Assembly: GCF_905147365.1 (NCBI RefSeq)
Contig: NC_056418.1
Location: 4,587,262-4,651,261, forward strand
Length of the DNA: 64,000 nt
Reading direction: 5' to 3'
Source: Aricia agestis
Taxonomy: Eukaryota > Arthropoda > Insecta > Lepidoptera > Lycaenidae
Below the pieces are notes generated by a model. The model was not told where the DNA came from, made no database searches, and worked only from the letters and a program-made list of their open reading frames with translations. Position numbers and translations under genes: made by a program. Shown in pieces: positions 49,991 through 60,500 of this stretch (positions within the stretch are counted from its first letter, which is position 1; every line of letters begins with the position of its first letter).

Positions 49991-50170
49991 CAGAATGTAA
50001 CAAAACCAAGTGAGAATACTTTAGGGTGTGTACGTGTTCCTTGTAGTTTTTTTTTCACTTTGTGTGTGAAAAAAAATTGGGCTTTTCAGCGCTGCTACTT
50101 TCACAGTGAACTCTCTACAAGGAACACTTACACACCCTAAAGTATTATCACTTAGTTTTGTAACATACTG
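49991..50170. mobile_element. Family A snap-back MITE, copy 4
   Basis: cagaatgtaacaaaaccaag to cttagttttgtaacatactg with TA at both sides. The left arm is partly deleted. Confidence 0.8.
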
Positions 50171-50367
50171 TATTATTTATATTGTGATAATAATGATCAA
50201 AATGTGTGGTCAAGATGGACGCTCGAGGTTTCAGAATTCCGTTATCCAATTTTGTGTGGGATGCAGTCTGCAGATTCGAACTATCACAATGTCTACCAAA
50301 GTCGTACAGCTCTATTTGCAACAAGAACGAGCGTCAGTCTTGTGCCCAAAGTTAGCAAACTTCTGTA

Positions 50368-50620
50368 TAAAATAAGGTGGAAAACGAGCAAACGGGTCAC
50401 CTGATGGAAAGCAACTCGCAACATCAGAAGATCTGCTGGTGCGTTGCCGGCCTTTTAAGAGGGAATAGGGTAAAAGGGTAGGGGAGGGTAGGGAAAGGAA
50501 TAGAGTAGGGGATTGGGCCTCCGGTAAACTCCGAAACATAGCGTAAGCGCTGTAATTGCACGCCGGTTTTCTGTGAGCCCGTGGTATTTCTCCGGTCAAG
50601 CCGGATCATTCGTGCCGAAG
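50368..50620 (-). mobile_element. Lepidopteran SINE (copy 7, worn)
   Basis: The order tail, core, head is kept, but with several deletions (for example cctccggtaaactccgaaac). Confidence 0.7.
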
Positions 50621-50817
50621 CCGTTCTTGATGGTAAATCATAATATGAGCATAGAATGTAGAAATATTATATCTTTGTAGTTTACGTTAGCTTAAGTGGC
50701 CGTATGTGTTATGAAAGACTACTAAGTAGGTAGAAAACCCCAAGAAGAAAATGAAAAAGTCATAAGGATCCTTTACGATGTCCATACATTTTCACAGTTC
50801 TGGGTATCAACTAGCTA

Positions 50818-51033
50818 TGTCCACACTGTGCACTTTCATCTTCAATTTTCGTCATCAACTTTCATATTGGCGCATTCAAATTCAATAATTGAATGCGTCA
50901 AGGAACGCAACGCCAATATTGTCATTTTTTAAGTTTTGGATACGGTCAGAGGGCATGCGACGCGACGTTCGCTATTGACTGCACTATAACGCATGCCCTT
51001 GACAAACAGAAAAAGGCACAGGGTGGACAAAGC
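50818..51033. mobile_element. TIR element
   Basis: tgtccacactgtgcactttc and aaaaaggcacagggtggaca are inverted ends. attcaataattgaat lies inside. Confidence 0.5.
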
Positions 51034-51462
51034 TAAAGTTCTCTGTTGTGTCTATAGGCAGTTGTATCCCCAAAGACATGACAACAATACGGAAAAGATA
51101 TCAAAACACCTTGTTATTAAGTAAACTCTATAGAACTATTAAATATACATATTTAATGCTATGTCATATGTGGTCTTCGAGGACCAGGAAACGAGAATGC
51201 ATATCACCTGATTGTAAGCGATACTTACCAATGTCCATGGGCAAAACACAAGTTCAACATCTCTATTAAATTACGCATCGGCGCGAAGTTATCCCCATAA
51301 CTGGGGATGGTGACTCATTGTGATAATAATAGGACAAAAACTCTGACCTTAGCGATACGGAGTTCCGTAGACCTTATACGTTATTAACTTGATTTCTAAA
51401 ATCCTGATCAAAGGAGTAGGTGATTCGATAAACGACCCGTAGTTTTCTAAGCAGGTAACTAA

Positions 51463-51801
51463 GGGTGGGTTGCACCAGAGGCGTGGTTAAAGTTAAAGTT
51501 ATGGTTATAGTTAAGGCTAACTTTAACCTTAACTTTGACCACAGAATTTGACAGATGACAACTGGTCCGACGAGCTGGGGCGCTGCTGGTAAAGGAGACC
51601 TGTCAAAAATGGCGTTTTTGTATGATGACAGCCTTAGTTCCTTTTTTCGCTACGTTCATTAAAAGCCATGTCGAGCTCAAGGTTATGGTTAAATATGGCG
51701 TCCAATGCCCATTTTAGACTTTAACCAAAGATTTGACATTTTGCATTGTAGTTATAGTTAAAATTACGGTAATAGCTAAAGTAAGTTGGTGCAACCCACC
51801 C
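51463..51801. mobile_element. Harbinger-like MITE, TAA duplication
   Basis: The ends gggtgggttgcacca and ttggtgcaacccaccc are inverted and flanked by TAA (51460-51462 and 51802-51804). Inside, aagttaaagttatggttata-type blocks face inverted counterparts. The block gctgctggtaaa...ctgtcaaa also occurs at 6430-6470. Confidence 0.8.
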
Positions 51802-52391
51802 TAAGTACTTGTCAGCCTGTAGTGGTAGATATTGAATTCTGAAACAGTAAATGGTTATGAAGTACGTTGTAGAAGAATATTATTCTATTAAAACGTATTT
51901 TATTATGATATCATAATATTATGCAAAGACGTGACGCAATCGCTTACCATCAGATGATAGGTCTGCTCGGATTTTATTTTCTTCAAAATCAGCGCAATAT
52001 TTTAAATATGGCTAATTATCCAAACAGAAACCTTACAAGTCCATAACCTTAAGGTCGGCCATGCTAATGACTTCTGCAGGAAGCGAGCGAAGGCTGCAGT
52101 GCCATTTTAGGATCTTGGCGGCCACGCTTCAAACGACCGGTTTTCTAAAATTATCATTGTTGATACATGTTAATGATTATTATAAATCGTTTTGTCATCC
52201 TGTTTGTTCATTACGTAAGTTATTATTAACTATTTACATTGCGCTTTGCATTCTACACAATACGAGTAGCATAAATTAACTTACTAATTTAATTAAATAG
52301 TGGTGGTACGAGGCAAGAAACAAAACTTGATATCAAACACATTTTTTGTGAATTTAGCTTTAGGCGAGCCACGCGTAGCTAGTTTATAATA

Positions 52392-52640
52392 CAGGGGTCA
52401 CCAAATGGCGGACCGCGGTCCGCATCCGGACCGCCGCGCCGCCGCGCCGACCCATTGTGTGCGGACTGCGGACCAAGCATGTTCTATAAAAAATAATTTC
52501 AGTCTCGGCATACTGATGAACTTGTAGCAACAAAAAACTTTTCTCATTGATACAAATAAACACATTTGTAATTTCCGTAATTAAGTACATATTTTGTTTA
52601 GTAAATATTTTTTTTAATCTGTGGACCGCGAAGGTCATTT
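52392..52640. mobile_element. hAT-like element, right end unclear
   Basis: The start caggggtcaccaaatggcgg, then accgcggtccgcatccgga, is of the hAT CAGNGGTC type. ctgtggaccgcgaaggtca may be the far end, without a proper terminal repeat. Confidence 0.5.
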
Positions 52641-52729
52641 TAAAGCTTAGGCCAAACCTACGCGACCAAAGCGACTGCGAAGCGGTAGCGTCTACCGCGC
52701 GGCGGACGCTGCCCATGTAATCTTTTGAC

Positions 52730-53010
52730 GTGGGAGAGCCATGCTTCGGCACGAATGGGCCGGCTCGACCGGAGAAATACCACGTCCTCACAGAAAACCG
52801 TCGTGAAACAGCGCTTCCGCTTTTACCTTCCGTACCCTCCCTATTTCCTTCCGTACCCTCCCCTATTCCCTTCCCTACCCTCCCCTATTACCCCTTAGAA
52901 GGCCGGCAGCGCACCTGCGGCTCTTCTGATGCTGCGGGTGTCCATGGGCGACGGAAGTTGCTTACCATCAGGTGACCCGTTTGCTCGTTTGCCCCCTTAT
53001 TTTATAAAAA
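52730..53010 (+). mobile_element. Lepidopteran SINE (copy 8)
   Basis: Head gtgggagagccatgcttcgg, a shortened pyrimidine core, then the 3' part with an A-rich tail. The flanking sequence (ccaaacctacgcgac ... cacacctacgcgac) looks like one older repeat split by it. Confidence 0.8.
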
Positions 53011-55129
53011 AAAAAATGGCGCCGTGCACACCTACGCGACGAACGAAAGCGCAAGCGCGTCAAGTTGTCAGACGCGTATTTTGAAGTGTACATAACTAGA
53101 CTTCTTTTTTAAAACCTTTTTTATATTATTTTGTACAACTCTTTAGTTTATGATTTTTTGATTTGTTTACGTTTTGATAGATTGATTTTGGTTGTCATGA
53201 TATTAAGGCACCTACCACATGTGCATGCAGCATGCTTGAACACAGTTTTGCTAGCGCATGCTTCTCGCATGAAAAGATGTAAGACTGACTTATCTACCAC
53301 ATGCATGCGCAAGCCACATTCTTGCCGAGATCGTCGGCGTATATTGACAAAAACGTTGTCAAACGTCGGACAAAACTTTTTTTTACTGTCTATGCTGGTG
53401 CTAGCCTCTAGCGTGGAAACATTGAAATAATTATTTAAATAAAAGATACTGAAATCTTTGGTAAGAGTTTATTTAATCCATCAATTACATCTATACACGA
53501 GACAAAACTGACAATGTACCGGATCACGTAGTGTACGTTACAAATAATACATTGCATTATCTACTTCTAAGGACATCATATAACTATTCGAAAAATGCGT
53601 TATGTGGTATGCTCGGTAATTTTAACAAAATCGATGCGGCCGTTTGGCAACAAACACCGCCACACAATGTATTGTAGGATAGTTACTCTCATTTAAGTAC
53701 ATAATAAGTATACATGAAAATACACAAAATACACGTTGGAATTTTGCATTTTTGTTCATTTCCTTGGAACTATAATTTTTGCAAAATTTGTAAAAATATT
53801 TTACTCACACTTATAATTTTATGAAACATTAGTCCGAAATAAAATATTAAAACAAGGGTATTTTTGCAGATTTATTATATAAATCCGAAAAAATTGGCTA
53901 TGGTCTTGATGACAAACAGTTAAATCAAAATAGGTTTAGGCATTAGCCAAGTATACTTTCAATATATTTTCGAATAGTTATGACGTTTTAAAATATCAAT
54001 TACTTAATGTTACACTAAGCAAGAGATTCTTAGCAATGACTGTCAAAATCTAAATTAAGTACCTAAGTACATGCCATCTCCCAAATCTCTTACAAGTTTT
54101 ATAATAAGGAATGTAATGACGAAAATTTCATTATACAGGGTCAGTACACACCGACGATGCGACACGACGCGAGAATGCATCATAGACATACAAAGATTCT
54201 TACAATGCAACGCTGCAACGCGTTTTATGCATATTGCATAATCTTGTCGCTTTTCAGTGTGAGTGAGTGATCCTTAAACAGAATTTAAAAAATAGTGGTA
54301 GAATTTTAAATTTATAATATTATCGTCAAAGTACAACAAATCTTATTAATTATGATTAAGCTGTAAATAAAAATGTATGAAAATTGCTGACTCAGACATA
54401 CTGGCGTGAAAGCTGTAAGTAGTCAAAAATACTAGTTTAAGTGCAAAATTGAATCGGTGCAATACTCGTTAAAAAATTATGTTAATGCCTGCATTCGCAA
54501 AAAACTATCAGACTTCAGAGTCTTTTTGGCCCTTATAATTATAGTAATTTAATGTTATAAAAACCTAGCTTTGTGCATATAGCGAGTTTGGATTACAAAA
54601 GTTTAATACATACTTATTGCATACAGGATTCATTTCTAAGGAGCATCAAACGTATTTTTTACGAAACCAATTTTGAGTCAAACTTAGCCAAATATTAGAA
54701 AAACGCTTAAAAACTAAACAATATTACATAAATTCATAAATGTCATGAAACAAGTTGAATAACTATGTAGAAAATAATTCTCTATTAGAAATCATTTTAA
54801 TTACAAAATATAATTTGAGAAAAATATAATATTTCAGTTGATAATTTAAAGAATATCAAAATTATAGTAACAAAAATATACATCGCTGTGAAAAACAAGT
54901 AATGTTAGATTAAATCTTTATAATAAATTGTTATAATATATTGCTCGTAGACACATTTTTCCGTCATATTACAGAAAGATTGCAAAACATTTTTAAATTA
55001 ATTTAAACACTTGCCGTACCCAACTTTACAATCACTCCACGAAACTAGGGACTGCAATGCGCACAATTGTTGCCAATAACATGACACTATTTGATCGCGA
55101 CAAACCAATAACGGCTCTTGATCGCTGAT

Positions 55130-55310
55130 CTACTCGTGTTCGTCAATTTTTTTTATCACGCAATTTTTTTTATTGCGCATGTCATGTCGTGGCAACGTTA
55201 CAAATATGATCATTTTGGTTACACGTCAAGTTGCGTTGCCATGACATGACATGATTTTGACATGCGCAATAAGCTTTGCGCGATAGCAATTATTAAAATG
55301 AGGCGAACAC
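55130..55310. repeat. Inverted repeat
   Basis: actcgtgttcgtc, tattgcgcatgtcatgtcgt and ggcaacg at the left face cgttgccatgacatgacatg, catgcgcaata and gcgaacacgact at the right. Confidence 0.65.
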
Positions 55311-56250
55311 GACTAGGGATCTGAAATCGAATACTGTGCATTCCACTCATATTTTTAATTCTTCGGAGTGGTTTTAAAGTTGTGTTCGACTCAATCTGAG
55401 TTTAACGTCTAGTGTTATTTGCATCGCTATGAGTTTGTTTTTATATTAAAGTAATAGCAAAATTAAACTCACATTTGCCTTATAATTTTTACAATTCAAT
55501 AATAATGATAGAGCTTGGGCTAGTGCGAAAGTGACCAGCCGACTCTCTTATTATTTTCATAACGCCACGTTTATAAGATGGCGCAACGTCAAACTGTTAG
55601 TTTTATATTCGCCACAATTCAAACAACAGTACATACAAAACCGAGCTGAGGAAGAATTTAAAAATGGAATTACTAGAAACATGAGTCTTATTTTTTTAAT
55701 TAAAATAATTATTATGATCGTTTTTTTTTCTTTTTTATTGGAATCCAATTGATTCCTTTTATTGAGGTTAGGATGAGGTCACTACACTACGTTAACGTAT
55801 TTGACACATTTCGTATGGAAATCTAGGGGTTGACTAGGATACTTCACAGAACGTGCATTAAATACTAGGAAATATTAGACTGCTAAATTGCGAACCCGCC
55901 TAGCATCGACCCCTGCCCAAAGAGATGTCCTCCCATTTTTTCTATATTGTTTGACAAATTCTGCGGCCCCTCAAATGACCAGTCTGTATTTTCTGTTAAA
56001 TTGGAAGTTTTTTTTTACTGTATATTTAATTATAGAAAAATTATCGGATTCCCATATAACTAAGTCACATTGATTCGTATTTTTATGGAAATGTCAAGTT
56101 GCTAATTGCTATAGCTAAGTATTTAAAATTTAGCAAAGGCAAAGGCGTACCCGCACTTCTTTTAGTAACAATAAAATTATATTTATTAGAACTTAGGTAC
56201 AAGTACACGTTTGTTTAAATAAATATTAATTACGTTTTAGAGTGATTTGA

Positions 56251-56499
56251 GGGCCGGGACACAAAAACACGATACGACGTCGTGTCGTATCACTACGCGA
56301 CGTTCTTTCACGATGCGAGTTGTCGTAGAAACTCATCATTGAATTTCTACGTGAGTTTCCACGACGCGACGTCGTACGATGTCGTGTCGTAGTTTTTTAC
56401 GACGCGCGTCGTTGATTCCCACGACACGACGTCGCATCGTGAAACGACGTCACGTCGTGGTACGACACGACGGCGTATCGTGTTTTTGTGTCCCGGCCC
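56251..56499. mobile_element. MITE with 26-bp TIRs and dense CGACGTCG motifs
   Basis: gggccgggacacaaaaacac (continuing gatacg) and its inverse form exact ends. The body is built from overlapping acgacgtcgtg/cacgacgtcgta motifs. Flanking triplets TGA and TTA differ. Confidence 0.7.
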
Positions 56500-57234
56500 T
56501 TAGGTGGGTATTCTGGGTTTCAAAGTTGTGCGTTAATTCTAAATTTCAATTAAAATTTAATTAAGAGGCATAATAATTGTGGAATCGAAAGTCTAATTTA
56601 ACATGTGTACCAAAGCGACATGTGCGTATGTTAAAACACAAATGTTTCAATGGAAACAAAAACAATGTTTTTTTTTGTTAAAAATAACAAATATTATAAG
56701 GATTAAGGACTGTTCGTTTTTACTATAACATTCATGTTCAAAGTGTTATCAACAAAAATGTCAAATAATTTGTAGAAAAGATGAAAATTATAAAGAACTA
56801 ATAATAATGTCTATACATATTACATATATATGTCTGTAGGTGAAGCTGTGAATTGCCAATACTGTATATACCTAGATTAACCACATGTACCACTACTTTT
56901 TGATTTGGGAAATGGTACATATAAAAACAATTTCATCAAGGAAACCAATGTAACGCTACTTATGAACTATAAAAATAGGAATAATCACAGCATTGCGTAT
57001 AAGGGCAGTAATTCACGTTAGGTAAATCGTCAGTCTTGGAGTAAATAAAAGCACCATGACACACACCGTCAAATCGAATTTCGATTCCAGTCATTTAATA
57101 CTAAATAATCAGAATTTATCAACTCGATTGGCTGGCAATCACAATTTTGTCGTCTGGCAACACACAAGGAGTAACGAGGGGCCACGACAAATACACACCT
57201 GTTAAAATTACGTCGGGCAACACTAATATGACAG

Positions 57235-57490
57235 CTGTCACAATTTTCACCTACGTCAAGAAACTTGACCAATACCTGAAAGTAGTCACAAACTTCTTCT
57301 ACAAACAGAGACTCAACAAGTACCTGACAATTATCACAATTTCGAAACCCGACAGATACCTGACAGTCGTGACGACTTTGAAACTCGACAGATACCTGAC
57401 AGTCGTCACAATTTTGAAATTCGACAGATACCTGACAATTGTCACAATTTTCGTCTACGGCAAGAGACTCGACATATACCTGACAGCTGT
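57235..57490. repeat. Tandem repeat of 36- and 48-bp units, open in frame on plus strand
   Basis: Six imperfect units, each of the type gtcacaattttgaaattcga plus cagatacctgacagtc. Read on the plus strand they give VVTILKFDRYLTI-like peptides of 12 or 16 residues. An open frame of 171 codons (57147-57662) crosses them and overlaps the RNF25 end antisense. Because the unit lengths are multiples of 3, the open frame can be a by-product. Confidence 0.65.
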
Positions 57491-57584
57491 CACGATAACG
57501 TGTAGCGGGGACAGGAAGACACGGGGGGCGGGGGGCGCGCGGGGCGGGCTAGGCGGCGGCGGGGTAGGGCGGAGCGCGGGGAGG

Positions 57585-60500
57585 TCACCGCCCGCCGCGC
57601 CCGCGGCGACCCGGCTTGCCGCGACGGTTGAAGCCCCTGAAATAATAAGGAATATGGTTTAACCTGGCATCATGAGGTTGGGTCTGTGAGACCTGTCACA
57701 TTTTGGTTCTAGTTCGGTAACTATGCGTGCGATTTGTCCACTTCTCTCAGTCGCTGGAGCTGTTGAGTTGTACTATGTATCGCAAGTAACGTTTTAGCCA
57801 TAGCAAAGTCAAAGTGGAAGTTACAGGTGCACAAAATTGAAAAGGGTCTGTGAGACCCATCCCTGCAGTCGGTGTAATACTTTTCGACCCCCATGACGCC
57901 GGGTTAATACAGTAAAAGTAAAATTTTCATAGAGCATACAATACAGTAAGGATAAACTATCCTTGTTATCCAATGGGGAAGATTTTATGACCAGAGAGTG
58001 TTATTTTTGTAATCTCTATCGTTCTAATCAAATATTATTATTGTCGCACCAATGATCCATCACACGTCAAAAACAAACCAATTACGGCTTCATTTAAGCT
58101 TACAGCGCGTTCCCATCAAACACAGCGCGGCGTCGTCGACGAGACGCCGCCATCGTGAGACGGTGCGGCGACCGGTGCACCGCGCGCCCCTATTCAGGGT
58201 GAAACTTCCGAACAAAAATTGCGTTCCAAACTTAAACGAGGCATATGAAAATACCTATCAAAGTAGCATAATGCAAATATTGTCACATTTCGAACAAACT
58301 GAAGAGGTGCACGGGGCGCCGTCGTATCGTGGCAGTGACGACGCCGCGCCGTGTTCCATACCTGAATGGCCCCTTGTATGATGCGCGATTCGGCGATGCG
58401 GGCGAGGCGGGCCCGTCGGATGATGTGCTGCTGCCGGGTCGCGCGCCGCCAGCCGCCTCCACCTTCACGTCCTGAGTGCCGCTGGTCGAGACCTTCGGTT
58501 CCTATACATAAGGTTTAATAGATGGAAAAGTTTGTTTGTTTGTATTGAATAGGCTCAAAAACTACTGAACTGATTAAAAAAAATATTTACTACTACGAGT
58601 GTGTAATGATAATCCCATCAAAAACATCCTGTAAAAAAACCAAGTCTCGCAACTCAGTTTTTATACCGTAAAAATTTATGAGATCCATGCAATACCAAGT
58701 CGGTTAATTTATTCAGTCCCTACCTAGGGGACCTTCTGTCTCAAGTTATTACGTAAGTTATTATCATATCAATATAAAAAATCTTTTACGTTTTAAATAA
58801 ATAGATTGACTTGGACATCCCATGATTAGATTGTTTGATATAACACTATACAGTATCACACAGCACTACGGGCCTGCATCAATCGCATGGAGCGCAATAA
58901 ACTAAACAATCTAATAATAATATAATAATTATGTATAAATTGTAAGATACATTGTGTTTTCATGCGATGTCCAAGTCGATCTATTTATTTAAAACGTAAA
59001 AGATTTATGATATTGATATGGTAATAAATTACGTAATAACTTGAGACAGAAGGTCCCCTAGGTAGGGACTGGATAAATTAACCGACTTGGTATTGCATGG
59101 ATCTCATAAATTTTTACGGTATAAAAACTGAGTTGCGAGACTTGGTTTTTTTACAGGATCTTTTTGATGGGATCTCACTTCTTTTTGTAGAGTTCTACTT
59201 TTCTCCTTTTTGGTACCTTTTACTACTATAAATATCAATAAAGATTTTTATAAGAAACAAATAAAACTAACAATTAATAATAATATAATCGTTATGTATA
59301 CAGTATTACTATACTACTTGCCTTTCATCCATACTAATATTATTATAATGCGAAAGTGTGTTTGTTTGTTTGTTTGATTGTCCTTCCTTCACGGCCTAGC
59401 GAAGTAACCAATCGATTTGATTTTTGACGTAGACTTAGTTGAAAGGATGAAGAGTAACATAGGCTACTTTTGGTCTTGGAAAAACGTCAGGTTTCCAAAG
59501 GAGGTTTACAAGAATATTCGTATTTTACGCAATTTTTAAATTCCACGCGAGCGAAGCAAAAGCAAGCGAAACAAAAGCTAGTGCTTCATATATATATATA
59601 TGTCGCAGGGAAAAGAAGATATCAGGGATATCCCGAAATCCCTAGGGATATCACGAAATCGCGGTAAATACCGAATATTCTTGTTTCTTACGTCTTCTTA
59701 CTAAACACATCTAGCGATATGTCATTTCACTAAACTAAATCTAGTGAAATGTCAGAAAAGCGGATACCGCCGAATAAAAATCGAGCTACGCATTTCTCTC
59801 GCTCGCTCTAATACCCTATTACTATCTTATGGGGGCGACTAACCCTAAATTGACGATTTTATAATTAATTTTTATACTTGAAAATAAGCCCCGAATTGTT
59901 TCATTTTGTAGACATAGATACTACATTATATTTCCGAGAATCAGACCTAGCAAAAACACGATATCTTAAAATTTTCTCGATCACAAAGATGCATCTAATT
60001 TTCACGAATTTTTCATATATTGCCATAATCGTGCATTAAACTAAGTTAATATTTTAACACATTGTATAGAATTCTATCATTGAGGAACTGACCTAGCGGA
60101 TTTTTTAAATGTTACATATTTATCGAGTTATTAGGAAAAAAATAATTTTCTTTTTATTAAAATGAATCCGCGGCGTCCTTTTTCACCTGGCATATGAAAG
60201 ACGGGCGAGAGTGTGAAGAGAGAAGGACGATTTTTTGTTTGTCTCTTAACGCGAATGGGGCATTATCAGCGTGAAGGGATCTTATTATCGGTATTGAGTT
60301 ATTAATATCCCTATAACACTTAACAGGCTATCGAACCATGCAAGTAACATGCGCGTAAGTCTGGAAAATATAAAAAAATGTTGAAACTCGAGAGTCGTAA
60401 AAGGTGATATTTAGAAAATCGCATTCAAACTTAACGTACACGTAATAATTTAGCGAATAAAATCACACGAGCCGCGCCAGCTCGAGCGACGCATTTGTTT

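Larger units (their letters stand above)
49624..53450. other. Intergenic region, repeat-rich
   Basis: It runs from the DEF6-like start codon to a point where repeats thin out. Only transposon-derived sequence is recognised. The DEF6-like promoter should lie near 49630-49700, where sequence turns GC-rich (ggccgacgcgacggcg). Confidence 0.6.
53451..57584. other. AT-rich, repeat-poor region; possible long 3' UTR of RNF25
   Basis: This 4.1-kb stretch lies directly downstream of the RNF25 stop on the minus strand. It has far fewer transposons than its surroundings. AATAAA on the minus strand lies near 53469-53474. It holds one inverted repeat (55130-55310), one MITE (56251-56499) and a tandem repeat (57235-57490). 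No coding gene is recognised. The UTR reading is inference. Confidence 0.35.
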
